From NCBI RefSeq assembly GCF_007679345.1, contig NZ_VEGH01000019.1:1-64000 (forward strand): DNA of 64,000 nt. Reading direction: 5' to 3'. The first letter of the stretch is position 1. Every line of letters begins with the position of its first letter. This document shows positions 32,359 to 42,525 of the stretch, piece after piece. The notes under the pieces are model-generated. The model was not told the origin of the DNA, ran no database searches, and saw only the letters and a program-made list of their open reading frames with translations. The position numbers and the translations under genes are program-made. The DNA is from Cellulosimicrobium cellulans (GTDB taxonomy: Bacteria; Actinomycetota; Actinomycetes; Actinomycetales; Cellulomonadaceae).

Positions 32359-33014
32359 CTGCCGACGCCGTGCTGGACGCCACCGACCCCGCGACCTGGG
32401 GCCCCGCCCTCGACGCCGCCGTGCACACCGTCTCCCGCGGCGGTCTCGTCGTGCTGCCGACCGACACGGTGTACGGGATCGGCGCCGACGCCTTCACGCC
32501 GGCGGCGGTGAACGCGCTGCTCGCCGCGAAGGGTCGCGGCCGCCAGATGCCGCCGCCGGTGCTGATGCCGGACGCGCGCACGATGGACGGCCTGGCCATG
32601 GGCGTGCCCCCCGCGGCGCGCGACCTCGCGGAGGCGTTCTGGCCGGGCGGCCTGACGATCATCCTGGTCGCGCAGCCGTCGCTGGCCTGGGACCTGGGCG
32701 AGACGCACGGCACGGTCGCCCTGCGGGTGCCGGACCACCCGGTCGCGCTCGCGCTCCTCGGTCGCACCGGCCCCATGGCGGTGTCCAGCGCGAACCGCAC
32801 GGGCCAGCCGTCGGCGCTGGAGGTGGGCGAGGCCTACGAGCAGCTCGGCGACCGCGTGCAGACGTACCTGGACGGCGGCCGCACCCCGGGGCAGGTCGCC
32901 TCGACGATCGTGGACGCCACCGGCGACGAGCTGCGCGTGGTCCGGCAGGGCGCCATCTCCCTGGAGCGCCTCCGCGAGGTCGCCCCCGTCCGGGAGGGTG
33001 ACGCCGGCCGGTGA
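32355..33014 (+). CDS. tsaC: L-threonylcarbamoyladenylate synthase (Sua5/YrdC family)
   Basis: The enzyme makes threonylcarbamoyl-AMP for t6A modification of tRNAs reading ANN codons. The 219-residue protein is the YrdC domain alone: LVVLPTDTVYGIGADA, a KGRGRQMPPPVLM segment corresponding to the family's KxR...P motif, FWPGGLTIIL, VALRVPDHPVA and PMAVSSANRTGQPSA. It has no C-terminal Sua5 domain, so it is the short form. It overlaps prmC upstream and the wecA-type gene downstream. Confidence 0.92.
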   Translation: MTADAVLDATDPATWGPALDAAVHTVSRGGLVVLPTDTVYGIGADAFTPAAVNALLAAKGRGRQMPPPVLMPDARTMDGLAMGVPPAARDLAEAFWPGGLTIILVAQPSLAWDLGETHGTVALRVPDHPVALALLGRTGPMAVSSANRTGQPSALEVGEAYEQLGDRVQTYLDGGRTPGQVASTIVDATGDELRVVRQGAISLERLREVAPVREGDAGR

Positions 33015-34396
33015 GGGCGTACCTCCTGCTCCTGCTGATCGCCGCGGCGGCGACCTACGTGCTGACGCCGCTGGCGCGGTGGTGCGCGCTCCGCTGGGGC
33101 GCGATCACGGCCGTGCGGAGCAGGGACGTGCACTCCATCCCGACGCCCCGCCTCGGCGGGCTGGCGATGTGGGCCGGGATCATGGTCGGCCTGCTGATGG
33201 CGAGCCAGCTGCCGTTCCTCGGCGACGTCTTCGACCGCCCGGAGCCGATCATCGGCATCGCGGCCGCCGCCACCATCGTGTGCGCCCTGGGCGTCGCCGA
33301 CGACATCTGGGACCTGGACTGGATGACGAAGCTGGTGGGCCAGGTGCTCGCCGCGTTCGTGATGGCGTCGATGGGCGTGCAGCTCTACCAGCTGCCGATC
33401 GACGGGGTGGTCCTCGGCTCGGACCGGATCTGGCTCGGGCTGACGGTGCTGGTGGTCGTCGTCGCGATGAACGCCGTCAACTTCGTCGACGGGCTGGACG
33501 GGCTGGCGGCCGGGCTGATCGCGATCGGCGGCGCCGGCTTCTTCCTGTACTCGTACCAGCTGACCCGCGAGGCGAGCCCGGGCGACTACTCGAACCTCGC
33601 CACCCTCGTCGTCGCGCTGCTGGTCGGGGCGTGCCTGGGCTTCCTGCCGCACAACTTCAACCCGGCGCGCATCTTCATGGGCGACTCCGGCTCGATGCTG
33701 ATCGGCCTGGTCATCGCCGCTGCGGGCATCCAGGTGACGGGGCAGATCGACCCGGCGGTCGCCTCGACCCGGCAGTCGTTCCCCGCGTTCCTGCCGATCC
33801 TGCTGCCGCTGGCGGTGCTGCTGCTGCCGCTGCTGGACATGGGGCTCGCGGTGATCCGCCGGGTCGGCTCGGGCAAGTCGCCGTTCCACCCGGACCGGAT
33901 GCACCTGCACCACCGGATGCTGGCGCTGGGCCACTCGCACCGGCGCGCCGTGATCATCCTGTACGTGTGGACGTTCGTGTTCGCCGGTGCCGCCACCGCG
34001 CTCGTCTGGTTCTCCACGACCGCGGTCCTCATCGGCCTCGCCGTCGGCGTGCTGGCCGCGCTGGCGCTGACCCTCGGCCCGCTGCGCGGCCGCAGCACCG
34101 CAGGCGGCGGCACCCCCGGCGGCGGACCCGGCCTCCGCCCGCCGGCCGGACCCGAGCCGACGCCCCCGGCCGGACCGGCACCCGGGCCCCACCCCGCGGT
34201 CGAGCACCGCGCCGCCGCGGCCCGGCACGCCGCGGACGCGCGCCGCCACGCCTGGCACGCCCCGTCCGCCGGGCCCGCCGTCGCCGGCGGTCACGCCCTC
34301 CCCGGCGGCCGCGCCGCCGCCGGACCCGCCGCCGCGCACCCCCTGACCCGCCTGACCGACGCCCTGCACGACGCCGACCCGAGGACGGACCGATGA
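33011..34396 (+). CDS. Undecaprenyl-phosphate GlcNAc-1-phosphate transferase-like (MraY/WecA family)
   Basis: This polytopic enzyme transfers a sugar-1-phosphate to a polyprenyl phosphate, starting cell-envelope glycopolymers. The 461-residue protein has about 10 helices and the family motifs: RDVHSIPTPRLGGLAMW, LGVADDIWDLDWMTKL (Asp pair), NAVNFVDGLDGLAAGL, FMGDSGSMLIGL and a His-rich cytoplasmic loop HPDRMHLHHRML. The C-terminal 110 or so residues are a disordered Pro/Ala/His tail, longer than usual. It is WecA-like rather than MraY proper, which sits with cell-division genes. It overlaps both neighbours. Confidence 0.9.
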   Translation: MRAYLLLLLIAAAATYVLTPLARWCALRWGAITAVRSRDVHSIPTPRLGGLAMWAGIMVGLLMASQLPFLGDVFDRPEPIIGIAAAATIVCALGVADDIWDLDWMTKLVGQVLAAFVMASMGVQLYQLPIDGVVLGSDRIWLGLTVLVVVVAMNAVNFVDGLDGLAAGLIAIGGAGFFLYSYQLTREASPGDYSNLATLVVALLVGACLGFLPHNFNPARIFMGDSGSMLIGLVIAAAGIQVTGQIDPAVASTRQSFPAFLPILLPLAVLLLPLLDMGLAVIRRVGSGKSPFHPDRMHLHHRMLALGHSHRRAVIILYVWTFVFAGAATALVWFSTTAVLIGLAVGVLAALALTLGPLRGRSTAGGGTPGGGPGLRPPAGPEPTPPAGPAPGPHPAVEHRAAAARHAADARRHAWHAPSAGPAVAGGHALPGGRAAAGPAAAHPLTRLTDALHDADPRTDR

Positions 34397-34899
34397 CCGA
34401 CCCCACCGCCGAGCCGACCCCCCGCCGCGGGGACAGCCCCGAGGTGGCCGCCGTGTTCCGCCGCGCGCTGCGCGACATGATCTGGCTCGTCGCCGGCGTG
34501 ACCGTCCTCGGCGTCGCGGTGGGCTGGCTGGTCGCCGGCCTGCCCGGCGTCTGGGGCGCCCTGATCGGCGCGGCCATCGCGCTGGTGTTCTCCGGGACGA
34601 CGACGCTGTCGATGCTGAAGACGGACGCGTCGGCCCCGGGCCGGATGATGGCCGTCATCATGGGCACCTGGCTGGGCAAGCTCGTGGTCGTGATCGTGGT
34701 GCTCGCGGTGCTGCGCGGCATGGACTTCTACGACCGGTACGTGCTCGCCGTGGTCGTGGCGGTCGCCGTCATCGGCTCCGCGCTGCTCGACTACCGGGCG
34801 GTCGCGCGGGGCAGGGTCCCCTATGTGTCGCCCACTGGTGCTGGGTCGAAGGTCCCGAATGGGGACGAGCCGGACGGGTCGACCCGTTCCGTAGGCTAG
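34393..34899 (+). CDS. ATP synthase protein I-like membrane protein
   Basis: The 168-residue protein has four hydrophobic helices in the pattern of AtpI-like proteins found just upstream of actinobacterial atp operons (MIWLVAGVTVLGVAVGWL, IALVFSGTTTLSML, AVIMGTWLGKLVVVI, VVAVAVIGSALLD). It has short charged ends. AtpI-type proteins assist c-ring assembly or ion supply. It overlaps the wecA-type gene by ATGA. Its end contains a 14-bp palindrome and promoter-like TAGGCT repeats for the atp operon. Confidence 0.75.
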   Translation: MTDPTAEPTPRRGDSPEVAAVFRRALRDMIWLVAGVTVLGVAVGWLVAGLPGVWGALIGAAIALVFSGTTTLSMLKTDASAPGRMMAVIMGTWLGKLVVVIVVLAVLRGMDFYDRYVLAVVVAVAVIGSALLDYRAVARGRVPYVSPTGAGSKVPNGDEPDGSTRSVG

Positions 34900-34902
34900 G
34901 CT
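34874..34902 (+). promoter_or_regulatory. 14-bp palindrome plus tandem -10-like elements before atpB
   Basis: ACGGGTCGACCCGT (34874-34887) is a perfect palindrome inside the last codons of the AtpI-like gene. TAGGCT occurs at 34892-34897 and again at 34897-34902, either of which could serve as a -10 for the atp operon. Confidence 0.4.
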
Positions 34903-34997
34903 TCCAGCCGAACCACCCACGACGGCCGGGTCCCGGCGCGGTGACCCGCACCTCGAGGCACCCGACGCCGCGAGCCTTCGACCTACAGGAGACTGCT

Positions 34998-35810
34998 CTG
35001 TCCAGCCTTGCGACGATCCTGCCGCTCGCTGCCGAAGGCGAGTCCGGGTTCCACAAGCCGTCGATCGCCGAGTTCTTCCCTCCCGCCATCTGGTTCGAGG
35101 GCACGATCTTCGAGATCAACCGCATCCAGGTCGTGCGCTTCGTCGCGGTCGCGGTGCTGCTGACCGTCATGGTCATCGCCGCGCGCCGGGCGCGCCTGGT
35201 CCCGCGCCGCGGCCAGAACATGGCCGAGATGCTGCTCGACTTCGTCCGGATCAACGTCGCCCAGGACATCCTCGGCAAGGAGAAGGCGCCGAAGTACGTC
35301 GCGCTCCTGACGACGATCTTCTTCGCGATCTTCGCCTTCAACATCACGGGCGTGATCCCGTTCCTCAACATCGCGGGCACCTCGCTGATCGGCCTGCCGG
35401 TCATGCTGGCCCTCTGGGTCTACGTGATGTACCTGGGCGCCGGCGTCAAGGCGCACGGCGTGGGCGGCTTCCTCAAGACCAGCCTGTTCCCCCCGGGCGT
35501 GCCGTGGCCGCTGTACATCCTGCTGGCGCCGGTGGAGTTCCTGCAGGTGTTCGTCCTGCGGCCCGTCACGCTGGCGATCCGGCTCATGGCCAACATGGTC
35601 GCCGGGCACCTGATGCTGGTGCTCTGCTTCTCGGCCACCCAGTTCCTGCTGTTCGAGGCGAGCGGCGGCCTGAAGCCCTTCGGCGCGCTGACCCTCGCGG
35701 GCGGCTTCGCGATCACCCTGTTCGAGGTGTTCGTCGCCGCGCTGCAGGCCTACATCTTCGTCGTCCTGACGGCCGTGTACCTGAGCCAGTCCATCGAGGA
35801 CGAGCACTGA
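34998..35810 (+). CDS. atpB: ATP synthase F0 subunit a
   Basis: Subunit a forms the proton half-channels beside the c-ring. The protein has the conserved helix with the essential arginine (PVTLAIRLMANMVAGH) and FEVFVAALQAYIFVVLTAVYL at the end, plus FNITGVIPF. The start is uncertain. A GTG at 34941 opens the frame but has no ribosome site. AGGAGA at 34987-34992 is ideally placed for a CTG at 34998, giving 270 residues beginning LSSLATILPLAAEGES, like other actinobacterial subunits a. I prefer the CTG. It opens the atpBEFHAGDC operon. Confidence 0.9.
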   Translation: MSSLATILPLAAEGESGFHKPSIAEFFPPAIWFEGTIFEINRIQVVRFVAVAVLLTVMVIAARRARLVPRRGQNMAEMLLDFVRINVAQDILGKEKAPKYVALLTTIFFAIFAFNITGVIPFLNIAGTSLIGLPVMLALWVYVMYLGAGVKAHGVGGFLKTSLFPPGVPWPLYILLAPVEFLQVFVLRPVTLAIRLMANMVAGHLMLVLCFSATQFLLFEASGGLKPFGALTLAGGFAITLFEVFVAALQAYIFVVLTAVYLSQSIEDEH

Positions 35811-35914
35811 CCTGATCTGACCAGCACCACCCCCACGGGGGCCTCGACGGGCCCTCGTCACCAGACGACCGCCGGCCGACCGGTCGGCGGCCAAACGGAA
35901 GGAACGAGCACAGC

Positions 35915-36169
35915 GTGTCTCTTCTCGCGGACCCCAGCGTCATCCTTGCGGCCGAGAACGCCATCTCGGGCAACATCGCGACCGTGGGCTACGGCCTCGC
36001 GGTTCTCGGCCCGGGCATCGGCCTCGGCATCCTGATCGGCAAGACCGTCGAGGGCATGGCGCGCCAGCCCGAGGTCGCCGGCCAGCTCCGGACCACCATG
36101 TTCATCGGTATCGGCTTCGTCGAGGTCCTCGGCCTCCTCGGCCTGATCACCGGCTTCCTCTTCTCGTGA
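35915..36169 (+). CDS. atpE: ATP synthase F0 subunit c
   Basis: This is the 84-residue two-helix proteolipid of the rotor ring. The Gly-rich first helix (GLAVLGPGIGLGILIG), the polar loop ARQPE, and the proton-binding glutamate in GIGFVEVLGLLGL are all present. The GTG start follows GGAAGGAACG. It sits between subunits a and b; its stop overlaps the atpF start. Confidence 0.96.
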   Translation: MSLLADPSVILAAENAISGNIATVGYGLAVLGPGIGLGILIGKTVEGMARQPEVAGQLRTTMFIGIGFVEVLGLLGLITGFLFS

Positions 36170-36750
36170 TCACCGCCGCGCTCCCCGCGGCGAGCATCCT
36201 GGCCGCGGAGACCGAAGAGGTCGAGGGCTGGCGCCTGCTCATCCCCGCGGGCTACGACATCCTGTGGTCGTCGGTCGTCCTGATCGTGATCGGCGTCGTC
36301 TTCTACAAGCTTGTGCTGCCGAAGTTCCAGGCGGTGCTCGACGAGCGGACCGAGAAGATCGAGGGCGGTCTCGCGAAGGCCGCCAGCGCGCAGGAGGAGG
36401 CTGCCGCCGCGAAGGCGGAGTACGAGCAGCAGCTCCAGGACGCCCGCGCCGAGGCGGCGCGCATCCGCGAGGACGCGCGCTCCGAGGCCGGCCAGATCGT
36501 CGCCGAGGCGCGCGAGAAGGCCACCGCCGAGGCGGCGCGGATCGCCGAGACGGCCCAGCGCCAGATCGAGGCCGAGCGCCAGCAGGCCGCCGTGCAGCTG
36601 CGTGCGGACGTCGGCTCCCTGGCCACCGAGCTCGCGTCGAAGATCGTCGGCGAGTCGCTGGAGGACGAGGCGCGTCGCTCGCGCGTCGTCGAGCGGTTCC
36701 TCGACGACCTGGACGCGCAGACCACCGCCACCGCGGGTAAGGGGAACTGA
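36166..36750 (+). CDS. atpF: ATP synthase F0 subunit b
   Basis: The 194-residue stator stalk subunit has one N-terminal membrane helix (LWSSVVLIVIGVVFYKLVL) and a long Ala/Glu/Arg coiled coil reaching toward F1. The GTG start overlaps the atpE stop by 4 bases, and the stop shares a base with atpH. Length and layout are normal for actinobacteria. Confidence 0.95.
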   Translation: MITAALPAASILAAETEEVEGWRLLIPAGYDILWSSVVLIVIGVVFYKLVLPKFQAVLDERTEKIEGGLAKAASAQEEAAAAKAEYEQQLQDARAEAARIREDARSEAGQIVAEAREKATAEAARIAETAQRQIEAERQQAAVQLRADVGSLATELASKIVGESLEDEARRSRVVERFLDDLDAQTTATAGKGN

Positions 36751-37562
36751 TGCGAGGGACGAGCCGGGCGTCGCTGGCCGCCGCGGAGGGCCGGTTCGAG
36801 CCGGTGCTGCGCACGGCCGGCGCCGAGGGGCTGCTGCTCGGAGAGCAGCTGTTCGCGCTGGTCGACGCGCTGGACTCGTCCGGCTCGCTGCGGCGCACCC
36901 TCACCGACCCGTCGGCCGCGGGCGAGGCCAAGGCCGCGCTCGTGACCCGGCTGCTGGCCGGCGCCGACCCCCGCGCGGCCGAGGCCGCGCAGGGGCTCGT
37001 GCGGGCGCGGTGGTCGGAGGAGGGCGACCTCGCCGACGCCGCCGAGCAGCTGGCCTTCTCGGCCGTGCTCGCCTCGGCGGAGGCGGACGGCACGATCGGG
37101 CAGGTCCAGGAGGAGCTGTTCCGGATCGGCCGCGCGCTCGCCGGGCAGCGCGAGGTGCGCCGCCGGCTGTACGACGACACGCTGCACGCCGAGGCGCGCG
37201 GCCAGCTCGTCGACCGCCTGCTGAACGGCACGGGCGCCCGCGTGACGCAGGTGCTCGCGCGCCGGGCGGCCGTGGCGCCGCGCGGCCGCCGGTACGTCGC
37301 GACCCTCGGGCACCTCGGCGACCTGATCGCCGAGCGCCGGAGCCGCACGGTCGCCACGGTCACCACCGCGGCCGACCTGGGCCCCGCCCAGCGGGCGCGG
37401 CTCGCCGAGATCCTCGGTCGCGCCTACGGGCGCGAGATCCAGGTGCAGGTCCTCGTGGACCCGCACGTCCTGGGCGGCCTGCGCGTGCAGGTCGGCCCCG
37501 AGGTGATCGACGCGACCGTGCTCGCACGGCTGGCGGACGCACGCCGACGACTTGCCAGCTGA
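36750..37562 (+). CDS. atpH: ATP synthase F1 subunit delta
   Basis: The 270-residue subunit joins F1 to the b stalk. An N-terminal helical bundle is followed by the OSCP-type C-terminal domain, with AEILGRAYGREIQVQVLVDPHVLGG and VQVGPEVIDATVLARLADARR. It is longer than the E. coli protein, as usual in actinobacteria. It starts at the TGATG overlap with atpF. Confidence 0.94.
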   Translation: MRGTSRASLAAAEGRFEPVLRTAGAEGLLLGEQLFALVDALDSSGSLRRTLTDPSAAGEAKAALVTRLLAGADPRAAEAAQGLVRARWSEEGDLADAAEQLAFSAVLASAEADGTIGQVQEELFRIGRALAGQREVRRRLYDDTLHAEARGQLVDRLLNGTGARVTQVLARRAAVAPRGRRYVATLGHLGDLIAERRSRTVATVTTAADLGPAQRARLAEILGRAYGREIQVQVLVDPHVLGGLRVQVGPEVIDATVLARLADARRRLAS

Positions 37563-37646
37563 CGGGCCCGACGGCCCGCCGTCAACGACCAGTTCACCCA
37601 CGTGGTACCGCATGCCGCGGGCGTGCTGCACGACAGGAGAGATGCC

Positions 37647-39275
37647 ATGAGCGAGCTGCAGATCCGGCCGGAGGACATCCGCGCCGCGCTGGACAGCTTC
37701 GTCACGACGTACGAGCCCACCGGCGCCGCCGCCGAGGAGGTCGGACGGGTCACCCTGGCCGGCGACGGGATCGCCCGGGTCGAGGGCCTGCCGGGCGCGA
37801 TGGCCAACGAGCTGCTCCGCTTCGAGGACGGCACGCTGGGCCTCGCGCTCAACCTCGACGTCCGCGAGATCGGCGTCATCGTCCTCGGCGAGTTCACCGG
37901 CATCGAGGAGGGTCAGGAGGTCCGCCGCACGGGCGAGGTCCTGTCCGTCCCGGTCGGCGACGCCTTCCTCGGCCGCGTGGTCGACCCGCTGGGTCAGCCG
38001 ATCGACGGCCTGGGCGCGATCGAGCCGGAGGCGCGCCGCGCCCTCGAGCTGCAGGCGCCGGGCGTCATGGCCCGCAAGTCGGTGCACGAGCCGCTGCAGA
38101 CCGGCATCAAGGCGATCGACTCGATGATCCCGATCGGCCGCGGCCAGCGGCAGCTCGTCATCGGCGACCGCCAGACCGGCAAGACCGCGATCGCGATCGA
38201 CACGATCCTCAACCAGAAGGCCAACTGGGAGACGGGCGACCCGCAGCAGCAGGTCCGCTGCATCTACGTCGCCATCGGCCAGAAGGGCTCCACGATCGCG
38301 GCCGTGCGCGGCGCGCTCGAGGAGGCCGGTGCCCTGGAGTACACGACGATCGTCGCGGCCCCGGCGTCCGACCCGGCCGGCTTCAAGTACCTCGCCCCCT
38401 ACACCGGCTCGGCCATCGGCCAGCACTGGATGTACGGCGGCAAGCACGTCCTCATCGTGTTCGACGACCTGTCGAAGCAGGCCGAGGCGTACCGCGCCGT
38501 GTCGCTGCTGCTGCGCCGCCCGCCGGGCCGCGAGGCGTACCCGGGCGACGTGTTCTACCTGCACTCCCGCCTGCTGGAGCGTTGCGCGAAGCTGTCCGAC
38601 GAGCTCGGTGGCGGCTCGATGACCGGCCTGCCGTTCATCGAGACCAAGGCCAACGACGTCTCGGCGTACATCCCGACCAACGTCATCTCCATCACCGACG
38701 GCCAGATCTTCCTGCAGTCCGACCTGTTCAACGCGGACCAGCGCCCCGCCGTCGACGTCGGCATCTCGGTGTCCCGCGTCGGTGGTGCCGCGCAGGTCAA
38801 GGCGATGAAGCAGGTCTCCGGCACGCTGAAGCTCGACCTGGCGCAGTACCGGTCGCTCGAGGCGTTCGCGATGTTCGCGTCCGACCTGGACGCCGCGTCC
38901 CGCGCGCAGCTGACCCGGGGCGCCCGCCTGATGGAGCTGCTCAAGCAGCCCCAGTACTCGCCGTTCCCGGTCGAGGAGCAGGTGGCGTCGATCTGGGCCG
39001 GCACCAAGGGCAAGCTGGACGACGTGCCGGTGGAGGACGTCCGCCGGTTCGAGTCGGAGCTGCTGGACCACCTGCGCCGCAACACGGACGTGCTCAGCAC
39101 GATCGCGGAGACGGGCAAGCTCGGCGACGACCTGGAGGACAAGCTGTCCGCCGCCGTCGACGAGTTCCGTCACGGCTTCCTCAAGGGTGACGGCACGGCG
39201 CTGGTCGGCGCCGAGCAGCCCGAGGACGAGACGCCGGTCGAGCAGGAGCAGATCGTCCGGCAGAAGAAGGCCTGA
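37647..39275 (+). CDS. atpA: ATP synthase F1 subunit alpha
   Basis: The 542-residue non-catalytic nucleotide-binding subunit has an N-terminal beta barrel (GRVTLAGDGIARVEGLPGAMANEL), a P-loop GDRQTGKTAIAIDTI (about 173-187), and the conserved IPTNVISITDGQIFL and RPAVDVGISVSRVGG with the arginine finger region. ATG 37647 follows AGGAGAG. An open upstream extension of 15 residues is not likely used. A C-terminal acidic tail is typical of actinobacteria. Confidence 0.97.
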   Translation: MSELQIRPEDIRAALDSFVTTYEPTGAAAEEVGRVTLAGDGIARVEGLPGAMANELLRFEDGTLGLALNLDVREIGVIVLGEFTGIEEGQEVRRTGEVLSVPVGDAFLGRVVDPLGQPIDGLGAIEPEARRALELQAPGVMARKSVHEPLQTGIKAIDSMIPIGRGQRQLVIGDRQTGKTAIAIDTILNQKANWETGDPQQQVRCIYVAIGQKGSTIAAVRGALEEAGALEYTTIVAAPASDPAGFKYLAPYTGSAIGQHWMYGGKHVLIVFDDLSKQAEAYRAVSLLLRRPPGREAYPGDVFYLHSRLLERCAKLSDELGGGSMTGLPFIETKANDVSAYIPTNVISITDGQIFLQSDLFNADQRPAVDVGISVSRVGGAAQVKAMKQVSGTLKLDLAQYRSLEAFAMFASDLDAASRAQLTRGARLMELLKQPQYSPFPVEEQVASIWAGTKGKLDDVPVEDVRRFESELLDHLRRNTDVLSTIAETGKLGDDLEDKLSAAVDEFRHGFLKGDGTALVGAEQPEDETPVEQEQIVRQKKA

Positions 39276-39278
39276 CGC

Positions 39279-40172
39279 GTGGCCGGACAGCAGCGGGTCT
39301 ACCGGCAGCGGATCAGGTCGACCCAGTCGCTGAAGAAGATGTTCCGCGCGCAGGAGCTGATCGCGGCGTCCCGCATCGGGCGCGCCCGCGACCGGATGGC
39401 CGCCGCGTCGCCGTACGCCCGCGCGATCACGCGGGCGGTCTCGGCGGTCGCGACGCACTCGGACGTCTCGCACCCGCTGCTGGCGGAGCGCGACGACACC
39501 AACCGCGTCGCCGTGCTGCTCATCGCCTCGGACCGCGGCATGGCGGGCGCCTACTCGGCGTCCGTCATCCGCGAGACCGAGCGGCTGATCGAGCGGCTCG
39601 AGGGGGAGGGCAAGGAGGTCGCACTGTACGTCAGCGGCCGCCGCGCCGAGTCCTACTACCGGTTCCGCCAGCGCGAGCTCGCGGCCGTGTGGACCGGCCA
39701 GTCCGACGCCCCGACGTCCGATCTGGCGGAGGAGATCGCGAGCACGCTGCTCGAGGCCTTCGACGCCGCGCCGGCGGACGGCGGCGTGGGGGAGCTGCAC
39801 ATCGTGTCGACGCAGTTCGTCAACATGGTGAGCCAGCGCCCGCAGGTCATCCGGATGCTGCCGCTCGAGGTCGTCGAGGGCGTCGCGCCCGCCGGCGAGC
39901 ACGAGGCGCTCCCGCTGTACGACTTCGAGCCGGACCCGGCCGAGGTGCTGGACGCGCTGCTCCCGCGGTACGTGCGCACGCGGATCTTCGCGTGCCTGCT
40001 GCAGGCCGCGGCCTCGGAGCTCGCCGCGAGGCAGCGTGCGATGCACACCGCGACGGAGAACGCCGAGGACCTCATCCGCACGTACACGCGGCTGGCGAAC
40101 CAGGCCCGCCAGGCCGAGATCACCCAGGAGATCAGCGAGATCGTGTCGGGCGCCGACGCGCTCGCCTCCTGA
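39279..40172 (+). CDS. atpG: ATP synthase F1 subunit gamma
   Basis: The 297-residue central-shaft subunit has long N- and C-terminal helices (RIRSTQSLKKMFRAQELIAASRI split around the start, and ENAEDLIRTYTRLANQARQAEIT at the end) that form the rotor coiled coil. The Rossmann-like middle domain contains IASDRGMAGAYS. It starts with GTG 3 bp after atpA. The key motifs are intact. Confidence 0.95.
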   Translation: MAGQQRVYRQRIRSTQSLKKMFRAQELIAASRIGRARDRMAAASPYARAITRAVSAVATHSDVSHPLLAERDDTNRVAVLLIASDRGMAGAYSASVIRETERLIERLEGEGKEVALYVSGRRAESYYRFRQRELAAVWTGQSDAPTSDLAEEIASTLLEAFDAAPADGGVGELHIVSTQFVNMVSQRPQVIRMLPLEVVEGVAPAGEHEALPLYDFEPDPAEVLDALLPRYVRTRIFACLLQAAASELAARQRAMHTATENAEDLIRTYTRLANQARQAEITQEISEIVSGADALAS

Positions 40173-40236
40173 ACCGCCCGACGCACGACCCGAACCAGCC
40201 CGCCGGACACCGGCGGACGACCGAAGGCAGGCAGAC

Positions 40237-41721
<1,485 letters not shown>

Positions 41722-41786
41722 CACGGACGCCCGTCGCTCCACCCCGCACGACCCCGATCCACCCCCTTCCAGGAGGTTCTCGTCCC

Positions 41787-42068
41787 ATGGCCCAGCTCGA
41801 GGTCGACCTCGTCGACACCGACGGCACCATCTGGTCCGGCGACGCGCGTCAGGTGAGCGCGCCCGCCTCGGACGGCGAGATCGGCATCCTGGCCGGGCAC
41901 ACCCCGGTCCTCTCCGTGCTCCGGCGCGGGGAGGTCCGGGTGATCGAGGCCGGCGGGTCCGTCCACCGGTGGACCGTCGAGGGGGGCTTCCTCTCCGTCG
42001 ACGGCGACCAGGTGACCGTCGTCGTCGACGCGGCCGAGGCGGTGGCCTCCGGCACGTCCGGCCGCTGA
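41787..42068 (+). CDS. atpC: ATP synthase F1 subunit epsilon
   Basis: The 93-residue subunit has the N-terminal beta sandwich (LEVDLVDTDGTIWSGDA, IGILAGHTPVLSVL, FLSVDGDQVTVVVD) but almost no C-terminal helical domain. It is therefore shorter than the E. coli protein, as in many actinobacteria. AGGAGG precedes the ATG. It ends the atp operon. Confidence 0.95.
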   Translation: MAQLEVDLVDTDGTIWSGDARQVSAPASDGEIGILAGHTPVLSVLRRGEVRVIEAGGSVHRWTVEGGFLSVDGDQVTVVVDAAEAVASGTSGR

Positions 42069-42084
42069 CGTCGGCGGGCAGGCC

Positions 42085-42507
42085 GTGACCGGGCACCAGA
42101 TCGCGTTCCTCGCGCTGCTGCTCGTCGTGGCCGCGCTCGTGGTCGTGGGCCTCGGGCTGTCCCGGTGGAGCAGCCTGACCCGGCGGGTCGGGTCGTTCCG
42201 GTGCGCCCTGCGGGTGCGCGGCCGCTGGTCGCGTGGCATCGCGCACTACGGCGCCCGGCACCTGTACTGGTGGCGGCTCCGGTCGCTCGCGCCGCGCCCC
42301 GAGCAGGTCTGGTCCCGGGGCGGCATGGAGGTCCTGGAGCGCACCGCGATGGACGCTACGGTGGTCGGCGGGCCGTACCTCGTGCGGTGCCGCGTGGGCG
42401 GACCGCGCGGCGCCGAGGAGGTCGAGCTCGTCATGACGCCCGAGGCGTACGCCGGGCTCACGTCCTGGCTGGAGGCCGCCCCGCCGGTCGCGCACCACGT
42501 CATCTGA
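42085..42507 (+). CDS. DUF2550 membrane protein
   Basis: The 140-residue protein starts with a single membrane helix (IAFLALLLVVAALVVVGLGL) followed by a soluble, Arg/Trp-rich beta domain (FRCALRVRGRWSRGIAHYGARHLYWWRL). DUF2550 proteins are found between atpC and nucS or murA across actinobacteria; function is unknown. It lies 16 bp after atpC and 18 bp before nucS. Confidence 0.85.
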   Translation: MTGHQIAFLALLLVVAALVVVGLGLSRWSSLTRRVGSFRCALRVRGRWSRGIAHYGARHLYWWRLRSLAPRPEQVWSRGGMEVLERTAMDATVVGGPYLVRCRVGGPRGAEEVELVMTPEAYAGLTSWLEAAPPVAHHVI

Positions 42508-42525
42508 CCGCGGAGGTCCCACCCC

